Shown here: piece by piece, positions 20,101-28,567 of the stretch
How the letters are laid out: the number at the start of each line of letters is the position of its first letter
Numbering within the stretch: the stretch's first letter is position 1
Virus record (IMG/VR): IMGVR_UViG_3300035698_003810
Location: 20,550 to 84,549 of that record
DNA from: a virus
DNA: 64,000 nucleotides
Strand: one strand, 5' to 3'
Translations under genes and position numbers: made by a program
The notes under the pieces: generated by a model
The model's input: only the letters and a program-made list of their open reading frames with translations
What the model was told of the DNA's origin: nothing
Database searches by the model: none

Positions 20101-21464
20101 TTGCGGTTTCAGCAACAAGTAGTATAACATATGCGATTTCAGCATTTGATGTTAGTGGTTGTATGATAACAGCAACAACAACAGCTATAATAAATTTAGG
20201 AACGATTTCAGCTTGTTTACTTAAAGTAAATTATATTTCTCTATTTGGCCCGGAACATATACGATGGGGTGAATGTCGAGATATTAATTTGGTTGACATG
20301 TTACCATCAACATTGAATGGTACAGATACAGAAACATATCTTAAAGTTTATCAAGATTATTTAAATGAAATGTATGCGGGAAGTTGTGGGTATACCCTTG
20401 GTGCATCAGCATTAGATACATGTGCGTGTGAAGTTTCAGCATGTCTATTATCTGCTGTTAATAATTTTTATGAACATCAAACATATTTGAGTGGTGGAAT
20501 TTCAGCGAACACTTTATACACCCCTACTGATGATGTTGAGAAAGTATTCCTTAGTAATTTTTGTCAAATACCAAAAGATAATATATCTGTTCTTGAAAAG
20601 ACATATAGATTGACAGAATTGTTTGACCCGGATTTAATTCCGATTGAGTTAATTCAATTCTATGCATCTAATCTTGGATATAAAGTTGGATTGAGTCGTG
20701 ATAATGTTGGGTTAGATTTTTCTGCTGCTCAAACAACATCAGAAGAGTCAATAAATCAAAAGAAATATTTACGTTTCATGATTAGAAATTTACCAACATG
20801 GTACAAAATTAAAACAACAAGAAACTCAGTTAAGATGATGTTGTACTCATTTGGGTTAGTTGGTGATTTTATTTATTACTTTACAAGAAATTATAGAGAC
20901 CCCGATACAGGAATTGGTTTAAATAGCTTAGAATATAATGCAACTAATGGAATCACAGTAAACACTCCAAGTGGTGGTACAGACACTTCTGGTTTTAATA
21001 ACTATGTTATTAATGATAACATGACATATAGAGAACTTCAGAAATTGAAATGTGATACATCACAATGGGAAGAATTTAAGAACAATAAAAAAGCATATTT
21101 CAATATGTTGAACGATTTACAACCGACAGGAAATAATGATTGGTTATTGACTGATGTAAATCCTATATCGGTACAGGAAGATATTTCAAATATCCCGGAT
21201 GCTTTCTTCTCATCACCCCATTTTAGATTGTGGTTTGATATTTTAGAAAGTTTAACAAATGGAAATTATACAACTGATTTACATAGACAGAAATTAATAT
21301 CAGAATCAATAAAGGCAATCAAGCCAATCAATACAGTTTTTGAGGGTGTTACAGGTGTATTTAGAACTGTAGTTGATTTATACTACTTAGCATATCCGAG
21401 AATTAGAAAACACATTTCATTATTCTCTGATGGTTATGCGGATTGGTATATGCCTGATGTTTAA
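17166..21464 (+). CDS. Ig/PKD-repeat protein with baseplate-like C-terminus (1432 aa)
   Basis: The N-terminal 215 residues look like a carbohydrate-binding or concanavalin-like domain. Residues about 220-555 hold four Ig-like repeats sharing SA-x-IDN-x-VGW. PKD-type domains follow, with the signature SYDPDG at about 580 and 678, then related repeats starting AGDDQ to about 920. A fifth IDNNVGW repeat lies at about 960. From about 1020 the character changes. FDPDLIPIELIQFYASNLGY and the RNLPTWYKIKTTRNSVKMM segment resemble tail-P2-I/wedge proteins that sit on the baseplate. The whole reads as a baseplate subunit fused to a long repeat arm that could bind cell-surface polymers. Confidence 0.7.
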   Translation: MANFFEDFVASTGNFFYAAQVGYPSYRYWYIDYVKLIPTDAVAYQPGFLLVETQPELNGSLSASYVNLDPYNGCDNFIIIRYQSPTEFMGLRVNPGTLDQKGIYVSHSNPSEWQGEGNALSQGDTKLNLINSAGVAISAETWPNKTAFPLDGLITVDITSNNNYSLEWWDSDHTILYASATFIDNHIISSAGHHGFFHTTKWDANIDGWDYIMWVDGVSAVTPPTIESFSATDYVITDGDSTTLGWFVLSGDNDTIVTIDNGVGDVDLFGTSAITPGLGSHTYTISAYNDGGSVSADFGLTVLANAPTIEIFSASNTPVSAGENSTLGWITSGSSVSAFIDNGVGWITPIWEVSAGTYEVSALTATTTYTMSAFDVSDNFVTDSTTVEVTPPIISVFSADTPISAGGNSTLTWETSGSSVSAFIDNDIGWVTPVSAGTYEVSALTATTIYTLSAFDFVGNYVTDTALVVVSAVPQIVGGTFSATPNPVCSGSDYLISWETLGATSAFIDNGVGWIASSAVTSGSYGTSASLPTTYSLSAWNDLGNITSASYIQQVYYRDPVADAGSDLVFSATDTSGVSVTFNSSASYDPDGQAIATYLWTSAGTVISTSEYFTLVLSAGDYVFDLLITDGCNQSGTDSVSASVVNLIPPVAIASATPYFVNAGESFILSGQDSYDPDGAIDSYLWDLSGTFLSATDVAVHTQNTVGDYTYTLTVTDTSGLSASDTTLVHVNGIYAPSANAGDDQSHCMVSGDSVDVTLNGSDSFPSETGGTIVWYEWELSAFGVSNVSADVSAVYEISATVSDVSAFGTYEVGLVVSASNGIIDNDIMSVTINRQAIVSAGDDQTHNLSCSASFINIGLSGSSDLSGTYIWYFKDGEVTQQGQNVTREYSVGTYSAGLEIVTTAANGAVCTSDQDIINIVISANPMSIETFEFSPNFINGTSAYVWTTLSWETSGAVSATIDNNVGWLDTSAISAGSIAVSATSSITYAISAFDVSGCMITATTTAIINLGTISACLLKVNYISLFGPEHIRWGECRDINLVDMLPSTLNGTDTETYLKVYQDYLNEMYAGSCGYTLGASALDTCACEVSACLLSAVNNFYEHQTYLSGGISANTLYTPTDDVEKVFLSNFCQIPKDNISVLEKTYRLTELFDPDLIPIELIQFYASNLGYKVGLSRDNVGLDFSAAQTTSEESINQKKYLRFMIRNLPTWYKIKTTRNSVKMMLYSFGLVGDFIYYFTRNYRDPDTGIGLNSLEYNATNGITVNTPSGGTDTSGFNNYVINDNMTYRELQKLKCDTSQWEEFKNNKKAYFNMLNDLQPTGNNDWLLTDVNPISVQEDISNIPDAFFSSPHFRLWFDILESLTNGNYTTDLHRQKLISESIKAIKPINTVFEGVTGVFRTVVDLYYLAYPRIRKHISLFSDGYADWYMPDV

Positions 21465-21470
21465 GAAAAA

Positions 21471-21484
21471 TATAAATATAAATA
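21471..21484 (+). promoter_or_regulatory. Tandem overlapping late promoter boxes
   Basis: Two overlapping copies of TATAAATA (starting at 21471 and 21477) lie in the 54-base gap before the 969-residue fibre gene. Doubling could give two nearby start sites or stronger late expression. Confidence 0.6.
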
Positions 21485-21518
21485 GATATATAGTTAATAT
21501 ATTAAGGAGAAATTATTA

Positions 21519-24428
21519 ATGGCACAATATGCAATGATTACAGAAACTGGTCTGAACGAGATAGATAATGCTCATCCATTGGGACAATATATTGAAATAG
21601 CATATTACTTACCAGTTTACGATTATAGAATAGACCCAAATATTTTACCAACAGATACTTCTATAAGTGGAACTGAAATCAGAACGTGTACAAGTTCTGC
21701 TGACACTGTACCACAAGGAGAAATTCTATGGAATGTTTCTGGAGATTCCTATACATTATCACCAGAACAATTATATTTGATACGTACAGGGGATGAACTT
21801 GTAACTACAAGTGGTACAAATAAACAGATAACTAATTTTGCACATAGAGAAGTGTTCTCTATAAATAAATTTAAAACAAGTGCTATTGGTGATTACTATA
21901 CAGGTGATACAGTATCATCTCCGGGAACGGCTGGTGCATCATGGTTTATATCTAATGCAGGGTATGGTTTGTTATCAGCACCAACATCTGCCGAGGGATT
22001 TGGCCCGGAAGACCCGGACAGTCCAGCAGCGAGTTTTCTTTACAAAGGTGTAACATATCAACATGTTATTACATCTGCTAATGATAGTAGAGCTAATTTC
22101 AAAGTTACTATGAGAGCAGAACATGGACAAATCAAATTTAATAAAGTTGGTTTGTATGGTGTTAAGAGAACAGCAGATGGTGTTATTGCTACCGACCCAT
22201 TTTTATTTGGACAAGTAATTATTCCTGAACCACAAATTCTTTATTCAAGAGATGTTGGTAGCACGGGTAAAGTAACGGAAATTACATTAGATTATCAAAT
22301 TGAATCAAAAACACTAAGTGCTGGTTTATTTGAAGATGTATTTTATTCAACATCTGGTGACTATTGGGTAAGAACAACTAATGAAGAAAATGGCAATTAT
22401 GGTCTATCATATGATGGTAGTGTATATATTTCAAATACATTAGGCATAGACGAAACAGGACAGGTGTTACCGGGTGATGACGATAGAAGTGTAGCCAAAC
22501 TACTGGTTAGTACATTTGAGTACGTTAATAAGCCTGTAACGAGTGCTGAGAGAGAAATGCCTCAACTTTGCTTACAATATGTTGCAAGTCAAGGTATAGA
22601 ATCAAAACGTATCAGAACAACAATGAAAACTAATGTGAGTGGTGATTGTGAATTTGATATGTATGGTGCATGTTTAAGTGCTCATCCTGATAACTATTCA
22701 TTGATTCCTGCTATTGACAAAGGTTATGGTTTGGGGTTAGAAGGTAAAAGGTGGAGTCATGCATATATATCAAACACATTTGAAATGTTTAATGACTCTT
22801 GGGCTGATGTTACATCCGGTTCAAACTTTCTTGATTCATATATTAATTTTGATAGTTCAAATGCACTGGCTCATTTTGGAAGCACAAATGTTTATGTTGG
22901 CCCATACCATAACACAAAACAAATTAAATTCGATGGGTCTACATTTTTAAAAAAAATTAACAATACAAGATATATGCATGGTAATATTTCATCATATCGT
23001 GCTTCGGCAACTGGTAATGATATTATTACTGGTGTTGAAAATATATACACGCAAGAATATGATTTACTTATAAGAGGATTAAATGATATTGCATTGGTTA
23101 CATTATCAGCCGGAAGTGAATCATCATTCACTGCTGAAGAAATTATTGATAAAATTTGGACAACATATACAATAACCGAAGCTGAAATTGACAGATTAAA
23201 AAAACTTATAACTGCCAATGAAATAAGTATTGATGTAATAAATGGTGATATTGCTCAGTTTACAACATCAACACCTGTTGGTTTAATACAAGAAAGAAAT
23301 CAATTAACATTTGAAAATGAAAAATTAGCTTCACAAATTAAAACATTAGAAGAAAGTGGTGAGAATATTAACACATATCTTGGAGAATCTCAAGATATTC
23401 TTCTTGTTGCTGGAAGAAATATTCATACAAATGGAAATGTGATTCCGTTAAGAAATCTTGTAAATGATTTGGGTTGGTGGGATAATCAATTTGCTCATGT
23501 GTTTACAGAAAACATCACTGGGTGGAATAGGGATGATGGTAATGGTAGACAAGTGACATTCCAAGGACATATAGTTCCTGATGGTACTGGACATAAAATA
23601 AGAGAAAACAAATGGACAGGATGGGAATGGTCTGAAATTACTGCAAAGAAGTTTGGTCGAACTGATAAATATGTTGAAAAGGCATATTTAAGAAAAATAT
23701 ACACTCGTGATATTAGAATTGAAGAAAACGGTAGTCTTGAGTTTACTAATGGTATTAAAATGTCAAATAGTAGTATATGGGGAAATATTAACAATATAGG
23801 GACGGATACTAATCCAGTTAATATAATTTATGTTAATGATTTGGTATTGAAAAATCAATATAAAACATACACTGTTGGTGATTTATTAACACCAAAATCA
23901 ACTTCTATTTATTCATCAAATTTTAAATCAGCGGGTGGGTCATTTAAATTTAAAAATGTAACAGCGAGATATAGTGCAATACAGCAGGGTGGTATTTTAT
24001 ATTTAACTTTTGAAAAAGACCAATCTATTGCAGATGCTTCTTCTAATTGGAATCCAAATGATATACCAGGTAAAAAAGATATGGTTACTATACCATATTC
24101 TGGAATGATGCAAATATTTGGATTTAATACTATGCAGTATGTGGATAGTACTCCTATTACATTACAACAATATGTTCATTCAAATGAAGATGGTATTGGT
24201 GGAAAAGATGAAGGTAATTTTAAATTTGCGGGTACTATATTTCAAGCCCCTGATGATATAGGATTTGTTGTGGCTGGTAAATATAGAACATTAACCAACC
24301 CAAGTGATGGTAGTTCTAAAAGGTTTTGGAAATTTTTAGCCGGTAATAAGGTTAGTATAAGGGATACCGACATCGTTCTTACATTTAAGTTTACAGGAGT
24401 ATTGACTTCAGTATGGTCAGAACAATAA
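21519..24428 (+). CDS. Tail fibre protein with coiled coil (969 aa)
   Basis: The N-terminus (AQYAMITETGLNEIDNAHPL) and the segment FNKVGLYGVKRT at about 208-219 match the attachment region of phage tail-fibre/collar proteins, which joins the fibre to the baseplate. Residues about 540-630 form a long coiled coil (ITEAEIDRLKKL, then QERNQLTFENEKLASQIKTL), fitting a trimeric shaft. The remainder is beta-rich with Trp-containing repeats (NITGWNRDDGNG). The protein ends in a compact domain of about 120 residues. A late promoter pair precedes it. Likely a long or short tail fibre. Confidence 0.7.
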   Translation: MAQYAMITETGLNEIDNAHPLGQYIEIAYYLPVYDYRIDPNILPTDTSISGTEIRTCTSSADTVPQGEILWNVSGDSYTLSPEQLYLIRTGDELVTTSGTNKQITNFAHREVFSINKFKTSAIGDYYTGDTVSSPGTAGASWFISNAGYGLLSAPTSAEGFGPEDPDSPAASFLYKGVTYQHVITSANDSRANFKVTMRAEHGQIKFNKVGLYGVKRTADGVIATDPFLFGQVIIPEPQILYSRDVGSTGKVTEITLDYQIESKTLSAGLFEDVFYSTSGDYWVRTTNEENGNYGLSYDGSVYISNTLGIDETGQVLPGDDDRSVAKLLVSTFEYVNKPVTSAEREMPQLCLQYVASQGIESKRIRTTMKTNVSGDCEFDMYGACLSAHPDNYSLIPAIDKGYGLGLEGKRWSHAYISNTFEMFNDSWADVTSGSNFLDSYINFDSSNALAHFGSTNVYVGPYHNTKQIKFDGSTFLKKINNTRYMHGNISSYRASATGNDIITGVENIYTQEYDLLIRGLNDIALVTLSAGSESSFTAEEIIDKIWTTYTITEAEIDRLKKLITANEISIDVINGDIAQFTTSTPVGLIQERNQLTFENEKLASQIKTLEESGENINTYLGESQDILLVAGRNIHTNGNVIPLRNLVNDLGWWDNQFAHVFTENITGWNRDDGNGRQVTFQGHIVPDGTGHKIRENKWTGWEWSEITAKKFGRTDKYVEKAYLRKIYTRDIRIEENGSLEFTNGIKMSNSSIWGNINNIGTDTNPVNIIYVNDLVLKNQYKTYTVGDLLTPKSTSIYSSNFKSAGGSFKFKNVTARYSAIQQGGILYLTFEKDQSIADASSNWNPNDIPGKKDMVTIPYSGMMQIFGFNTMQYVDSTPITLQQYVHSNEDGIGGKDEGNFKFAGTIFQAPDDIGFVVAGKYRTLTNPSDGSSKRFWKFLAGNKVSIRDTDIVLTFKFTGVLTSVWSEQ

Positions 24429-24455
24429 TTTTTTATAAAAAAAGGAGATATTGAA

Positions 24456-24962
24456 ATGGAAGTAACATTGAAAAATCGTGAATTGGTTGATTTGTTTGAT
24501 GCAATGAAACAGATAAGTGAAACAGAGAAAAATAATAAATGGTTTACTTATGCGGTGACATTAAATGAGCAAAATTTAATGCCGAAAGTTATTGCTATTA
24601 TAGAATGTGGTAAACCTGCAAATGAATATAAATCATTTGAGGCTGAACGAGAAAAATTAATTGATGTGTATGTTGAACGTGATGAAGATGGTAATTATGT
24701 TGTTGATGAAAGCACACAAATGATTAAGATTAAAAATGAATTTATAGTAGAAGCAAAACAAAAATTTGATGAATTGGATAAAAATAATGAAAGTATTCGT
24801 ATTCAAAGACAAAATGATATAAACGAATATTATGCATTATTGGATAAAGAAACAACGGTTGATATTGAGCAAATATCATTAGATAATTTTCCTAATTATA
24901 TGAATAAAATAATGATGAAATCATTACAACCATTAATAGCCAAAACAATTATAGAGGATTAA
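24456..24962 (+). CDS. Hypothetical tail-region protein (168 aa)
   Basis: Not recognised. Mostly alpha-helical and acidic, with a helical stretch at 100-135 (FIVEAKQKFDELDKNNESIR) and an Ile/Asp-rich end. It is preceded by a strong AAGGAG site. It ends two bases before a tail-tube-like gene, so a chaperone or small structural role in tail assembly fits the position. Nothing more can be supported. Confidence 0.55.
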   Translation: MEVTLKNRELVDLFDAMKQISETEKNNKWFTYAVTLNEQNLMPKVIAIIECGKPANEYKSFEAEREKLIDVYVERDEDGNYVVDESTQMIKIKNEFIVEAKQKFDELDKNNESIRIQRQNDINEYYALLDKETTVDIEQISLDNFPNYMNKIMMKSLQPLIAKTIIED

Positions 24963-24964
24963 TA

Positions 24965-25597
24965 ATGGCGTACAACGCATTTCCAAATACGTTCCATAAT
25001 GATAAGTGGGTATTGACATTTAGTAATTTACCTAATGTTGGTGACCTTTCTGATATGAGATATTTTCAAAGCTATATTAAAAATTTAATATTGCCGGATT
25101 ATAATATGGGAGAAATAGCTGATGTTGGCCCATTTGGATTCCAAGTAAGACATCCGATTGCCGGGATGAAAAAGAATACAGAGTTAAGTCAATTACAAAT
25201 TGAATTTAAATTGTCGGAAGATTTATTAAACTATATGTATTTTTTCCGTTGGATAAAGGATTTGAAATATGGTAATTTAAATGAAGGTGCGTATACTGAT
25301 TTAATTAGAAAGTTTACAATCAAGAAGGCCATTCTTAGTATTTTGGATAATCAAAAGAGAACAGTTGTTAATTTATTTTTTACAGAATTATTTTTGTTAA
25401 ATTTAAGTTCTCTTCAATTGACAATGGGTAGTTCAGATGAAGTTACATTTACGTGTAATTTTAGTTATGAAGAAATTGATTATGACATTAAAGACCCATC
25501 AATTGGAAGTTCTAATCCGACAACTCCGACACTTGTTAACCCATGTGGAACGAGTGCAGTACCTGCTACTTCAGCATCAACTGATTGGGAGATATAA
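24965..25597 (+). CDS. Tail-tube-fold protein (gp19/gp54 superfamily-like)
   Basis: 210 residues. The pattern of a central amphipathic helix (LLNYMYFFRWIKDL, about 90-103) followed by two beta-hairpins (KAILSILDNQKRTVVNLFF, then LQLTMGSSDEVTFTCNFSYEEIDY) is that of tail-tube and tube-initiator proteins. The C-terminal 25 residues are a Pro/Thr/Ser-rich tail. It overlaps the start of the next gene by one base. Which tube protein it is cannot be decided here. Its position after the fibres suggests a baseplate tube or completion protein rather than the main tube. Confidence 0.45.
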   Translation: MAYNAFPNTFHNDKWVLTFSNLPNVGDLSDMRYFQSYIKNLILPDYNMGEIADVGPFGFQVRHPIAGMKKNTELSQLQIEFKLSEDLLNYMYFFRWIKDLKYGNLNEGAYTDLIRKFTIKKAILSILDNQKRTVVNLFFTELFLLNLSSLQLTMGSSDEVTFTCNFSYEEIDYDIKDPSIGSSNPTTPTLVNPCGTSAVPATSASTDWEI

Positions 25598-26034
25598 TGT
25601 ATTACATAGTGCAAGTATCAGAATTAAGTGATTTCTCTAACTTGGCATCTAATAAGATTGTAGAGGAAGTTACCGAGGATGTTATTACATATGGATTAGA
25701 TACAGGTACTCTATATTATTGGAGAGCGAAAAGTGTAAACAATCAAACAGGTAAGGAAAGTGTTTGGTCTGCTACATGTTGGTTTATAACTCAGTATGCT
25801 GATATTATAATAATCCAAGGAAGTCATACAGATGGTGTTGAGTTGAATAATGTTATTTACTATGAGGCTGGAGTTAATAGAGCATCAACATGTTTTGCAC
25901 CGGATGGAATTATTGCTGATAAGTTATGTCGTAGCTCTTCGGCATGTTGTGGTGCTATTGCTACAGATGTTCCAGTGGGTGATGATGGGCTTGGTAGTGG
26001 TTTGTGTGGTCAGAGTTGTTCTGAATTATTATAA
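25597..26034 (+). CDS. FN3-like protein with Cys-rich tail
   Basis: 145 residues from the ATG at 25597, which has GGGAG six bases upstream and overlaps the previous stop. Residues 1-70 have fibronectin-III features: VQVSELSDFSNL, then GLDTGTLYYWRAKSVN. The last 35 residues hold six cysteines (CRSSSACC, then CGQSCSELL), unusual for a cytoplasmic phage protein and possibly metal-binding or disulfide-forming. FN3 domains decorate many phage tails and aid surface binding. Likely a small decoration or tip protein. Confidence 0.55.
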   Translation: MYYIVQVSELSDFSNLASNKIVEEVTEDVITYGLDTGTLYYWRAKSVNNQTGKESVWSATCWFITQYADIIIIQGSHTDGVELNNVIYYEAGVNRASTCFAPDGIIADKLCRSSSACCGAIATDVPVGDDGLGSGLCGQSCSELL

Positions 26035-26037
26035 ATA
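26030..26037 (+). promoter_or_regulatory. T4-type late promoter box before regA
   Basis: An exact TATAAATA overlaps the stop codon of the FN3-like gene and lies 52 bases before regA. No sigma-70-like box pair is evident in the gap. Confidence 0.55.
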
Positions 26038-26088
26038 TTTGAAAATTGACGGGTGAAGCTGAAAAAATTAAAAAGTTAGGAGTAAATT

Positions 26089-26460
26089 ATGGAACTATTA
26101 AAAGTTAAATTATTAACAGATAAGAAAGTGGTGCAGGAAACAACAAACAGAATCGGAATTGCAAATAAAAGAAAACAAATTTTATATCCAAGTTGTTACA
26201 TCTATGAAAAAGATGGTGAAACATATCTTGTTCATTTTAAACAATTGTTTGTTTTAAGAGATAATGGGTACAATAATGTGTGTGATGAAGATATTAAAAG
26301 AAGAAATGCTGTAGCTTTTTGTCTTAAAAATTGGGGATTAATTGATGTAGAAGATGAGGAAATTGAACCACATGATATATATGTTTTTGTTCTACCTCAT
26401 AAAGAAAAACATGAATGGAAAATTTCTCATAAAGTCAACCTTTTTACTTTAAGCAGTTAA
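26089..26460 (+). CDS. regA: RegA-family translational repressor
   Basis: 123 residues, one more than T4 RegA. Conserved blocks are visible in order: GIAN (23-26), LYPSC (32-36), LVHFK (47-51), the RRNAVAF helix (71-77), NWGLID (81-86) and KEKHEWK (105-111). In T4 the protein binds initiation regions of many early mRNAs and blocks ribosome entry, including its own. Here it stands apart from the clamp-loader genes it accompanies in T4, and follows a late promoter box. That suggests it has moved or is also made late. It may act on the AT-rich leaders of genes in this window. Confidence 0.9.
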   Translation: MELLKVKLLTDKKVVQETTNRIGIANKRKQILYPSCYIYEKDGETYLVHFKQLFVLRDNGYNNVCDEDIKRRNAVAFCLKNWGLIDVEDEEIEPHDIYVFVLPHKEKHEWKISHKVNLFTLSS

Positions 26461-26466
26461 AAATTA

Positions 26467-26474
26467 TATAAATA
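26467..26474 (+). promoter_or_regulatory. T4-type late promoter box with overlapping short inverted repeat
   Basis: Exact TATAAATA. The AAATAC at 26470-26475 can pair with GTATTT at 26490-26495, leaving the AAGGAG site in the loop and the TTG start at the edge of the right arm. The stem is only 6 bp and AT-rich, so its effect is doubtful. Confidence 0.5.
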
Positions 26475-26494
26475 CTTAAGTAAGGAGATGTATT

Positions 26495-26620
26495 TTGAAG
26501 AAAGATAAATACAATTACAGCGTGGATGATGTCGAAGATTTTGAAGAATTTGAAAAATATTTCGGCTTTAGTGACGAAGAAAATGAAGATGGTGAACCGA
26601 AAGAACTTGATTTTGGATAA
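26495..26620 (+). CDS. Small acidic protein (41 aa)
   Basis: A short gene with a TTG start seven bases after AAGGAG. It runs KKDKYNYSVDDVEDFEEFEK and continues Asp/Glu-rich. About a third of its residues are acidic. Size and charge recall small prohead-core proteins such as T4 gp67, but there is no clear match. The close spacing to the acidic 495-residue protein and a late promoter support a late structural or assembly role. Confidence 0.5.
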   Translation: MKKDKYNYSVDDVEDFEEFEKYFGFSDEENEDGEPKELDFG

Positions 26621-26645
26621 AATATAAAAAATATAGGAGAATAAT

Positions 26646-28133
26646 ATGGATTTTCTAAATTATTTAAGCAATTATGAAAAAGAAAATGTAACAAGTGTAA
26701 AACAGATTGTTAAAGAAAACAAATCAAAACTTGATGTTGTTTTAAAAGAAGCATTCTATGGTAAATTTGTTTCTAAGACCGAAGCAAAATTACTTATTTC
26801 TACTGGATTTACTGATGTTAATAAAGCACCAAAATCAGTTGATGTAAAATATGTATCAGAAAACTTGGATGCCATCATTAATAAAGTTGAAAAACTTGAT
26901 GAAGGGTCTATTAAAATTATAATCAATAATAATGAAAGTGATGCTAAATCTAAAGGTAAAGCTGGTGGTGGTGGTGTTCCTATTATTGTTCCTGATATTG
27001 AGTTTGAAGAATCTTGTAGTAAAATTAAAGATAAAAAGAAAATGAAATCTTCTGATTATTCTACAGAAACTAAAAAAGAATCAACTGACAAAGAAGTTCT
27101 TGACGAAACAGATGATGATGATGATGATTTGACTGGTATCGATAAAGATAAAAAGAAAAAGAAATTACCTAAAGGTAAACTTCCAAAAGACTTTAAAGCT
27201 ATCGATGAAAAAGATGAAGAAGAAGAACTTGACGAAAAGAAAAAAGAAAAAGCTACTACATTATCTTATACTGAGTTTTGGAATAAAGCAGAGGCTAAAC
27301 CTGACAAAGAAGATAAAGACGGTAAGAAAATCGTTGGTGAATCTGTAGAACTTGACGAAAAGATAAAACCAAAAGATATGAGTCAGGAAGAATGGGATGC
27401 ACATTTAGAGGATGAAAAGGATGCCAAGAAAGAAGATGCACCCGAAACGGAATTAGATGAAGAAGATGATAAAGAAGAGTCTGGAGATGAAGAAGAAAAA
27501 GAAGATGACGATTCTGAGGGTGAAGATTCGGATGAGGAAGAACTTGATGTTAAATGGTCTGATATAGAAGACCATCTTGCAAGTATCGATGACAAACTTG
27601 ACACATTGGTTGGTGATAAAGAGGGAGAAGATGGTGATGCTGAATACGGTGATGTTGAGCCGGGTGATGTTGAAGCTGACCTTGAAGCTGATGCTGAAGA
27701 AATAGTTGTAGATGATGTGGAACTTGAGGAAGAAGATGGTGAAGAAAAAGAAATCGAACTTGAACTTGGTGATGATGAAATCGAGTTAAAAGTTGGTGAT
27801 AAAGAAGTAGAAATTTCACTTGATGATGAAGAGGAAGAGGAAGAGCTTGACGAAGGAAAAATTAAAAAAATTAAGGATGATGAATTTGGTGGATATAAAT
27901 ATAAAATTTCTCATGAGTTTGAATCTATGGAAGATTTAATTAATTTAATGGATGATGAAGAAATAAAAAATCTGTTATATTCAATTGATAGTGGTGATTC
28001 AGTTGAAAGTAAAAACGGAGAAAATGCGTTTGCTGGTGCGGATATTTTCGATTTTTTGCCTGAAAATATAGACGAATCGGACGTTGCAAAACATGGTTCA
28101 GAATATATAAACTATTTAATGGGAGATGAATAA
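26646..28133 (+). CDS. Highly acidic protein with repeated LDE motifs; possible prohead-core/scaffold protein
   Basis: 495 residues. The N-terminal 110 residues are a mixed domain, MDFLNYLSNYEKEN onward. Residues about 130-400 are dominated by Asp, Glu and Lys. Within this part the motif LDE recurs at about 151, 194, 236, 269 and 400, each flanked by charged residues. L/I-x-E is the cut site of T4-type prohead proteases, and T4 scaffold gp22 is a charged helical protein cut at many such sites. The C-terminal 90 residues fold differently. A scaffold or internal-head role is my inference; no protease or capsid gene is present in the window to support it. Confidence 0.5.
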   Translation: MDFLNYLSNYEKENVTSVKQIVKENKSKLDVVLKEAFYGKFVSKTEAKLLISTGFTDVNKAPKSVDVKYVSENLDAIINKVEKLDEGSIKIIINNNESDAKSKGKAGGGGVPIIVPDIEFEESCSKIKDKKKMKSSDYSTETKKESTDKEVLDETDDDDDDLTGIDKDKKKKKLPKGKLPKDFKAIDEKDEEEELDEKKKEKATTLSYTEFWNKAEAKPDKEDKDGKKIVGESVELDEKIKPKDMSQEEWDAHLEDEKDAKKEDAPETELDEEDDKEESGDEEEKEDDDSEGEDSDEEELDVKWSDIEDHLASIDDKLDTLVGDKEGEDGDAEYGDVEPGDVEADLEADAEEIVVDDVELEEEDGEEKEIELELGDDEIELKVGDKEVEISLDDEEEEEELDEGKIKKIKDDEFGGYKYKISHEFESMEDLINLMDDEEIKNLLYSIDSGDSVESKNGENAFAGADIFDFLPENIDESDVAKHGSEYINYLMGDE

Positions 28134-28540
28134 TGGAACTATTAAGGGATAGACAAGTATACAAAGGTAGTATGGTTGATGATGCTAATACATATTACAA
28201 TGAAAATGTTAATGGCATCTACAAAGACTCATCTTCTAAAAAGATTGACGAAAGCAAGATGACAGAAAAAGGTAAAGAGTGGTTGTATCTTGAAGAAAAG
28301 GCAAAACCTATTGTTGAGGCAAAAACTGAAAAGGTTGTTGTTAAAAAAATGGAATACAAAGCCAAAGTATTTGATGATAAAGATGTCGCTAATAAGTGGA
28401 TGGAAAAAAATAAAGGTTGGGGTGTTATCAAAACAGAGAAAGGCAAAGTATATGTTGCTAAAAATGATGACAAAGGTAAGAAGATTGATGAATCATTAAA
28501 TCTTTCTGAAAACATTAAGAGTGCATCACAATGGTTATAA
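28133..28540 (+). CDS. Lys-rich protein with IDES motifs (135 aa)
   Basis: Not recognised. It is basic and helical in the middle (KEWLYLEEKAKPIVEAKTEK). A repeat-like half (YKAKVFDDKDVANKWMEKNK) could be a small alpha/beta domain. IDES occurs at 38-41 and again at 118-121, resembling L/I-x-E|S protease sites. It ends IKSASQWL, close to SANQW in the leader of the protein at 47632. It directly follows the acidic protein and precedes a late promoter/terminator. It may be a packaged head protein. Confidence 0.5.
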   Translation: MELLRDRQVYKGSMVDDANTYYNENVNGIYKDSSSKKIDESKMTEKGKEWLYLEEKAKPIVEAKTEKVVVKKMEYKAKVFDDKDVANKWMEKNKGWGVIKTEKGKVYVAKNDDKGKKIDESLNLSENIKSASQWL

Positions 28541-28559
28541 AATAGTATTTTGTTATAAG

Positions 28560-28567
28560 TATAAATA
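28560..28567 (+). promoter_or_regulatory. T4-type late promoter abutting a terminator hairpin
   Basis: Exact TATAAATA. With the usual T4 spacing, transcription would begin near 28573-28575, inside the left arm of the hairpin that follows. A transcript begun here could not form the full terminator stem. Confidence 0.6.

Noticed and set aside
11900-24428. Diversity-generating retroelement acting on fibre genes
   Set aside because: No reverse transcriptase, accessory gene or template/variable repeat pair was seen in the window.
27383-27604. Antisense Ser-rich frame opposite the acidic protein
   Set aside because: It is the reverse reading of GAA/GAT-rich codons (giving Ser/Leu), with no ribosome site; all supported genes are on the + strand.
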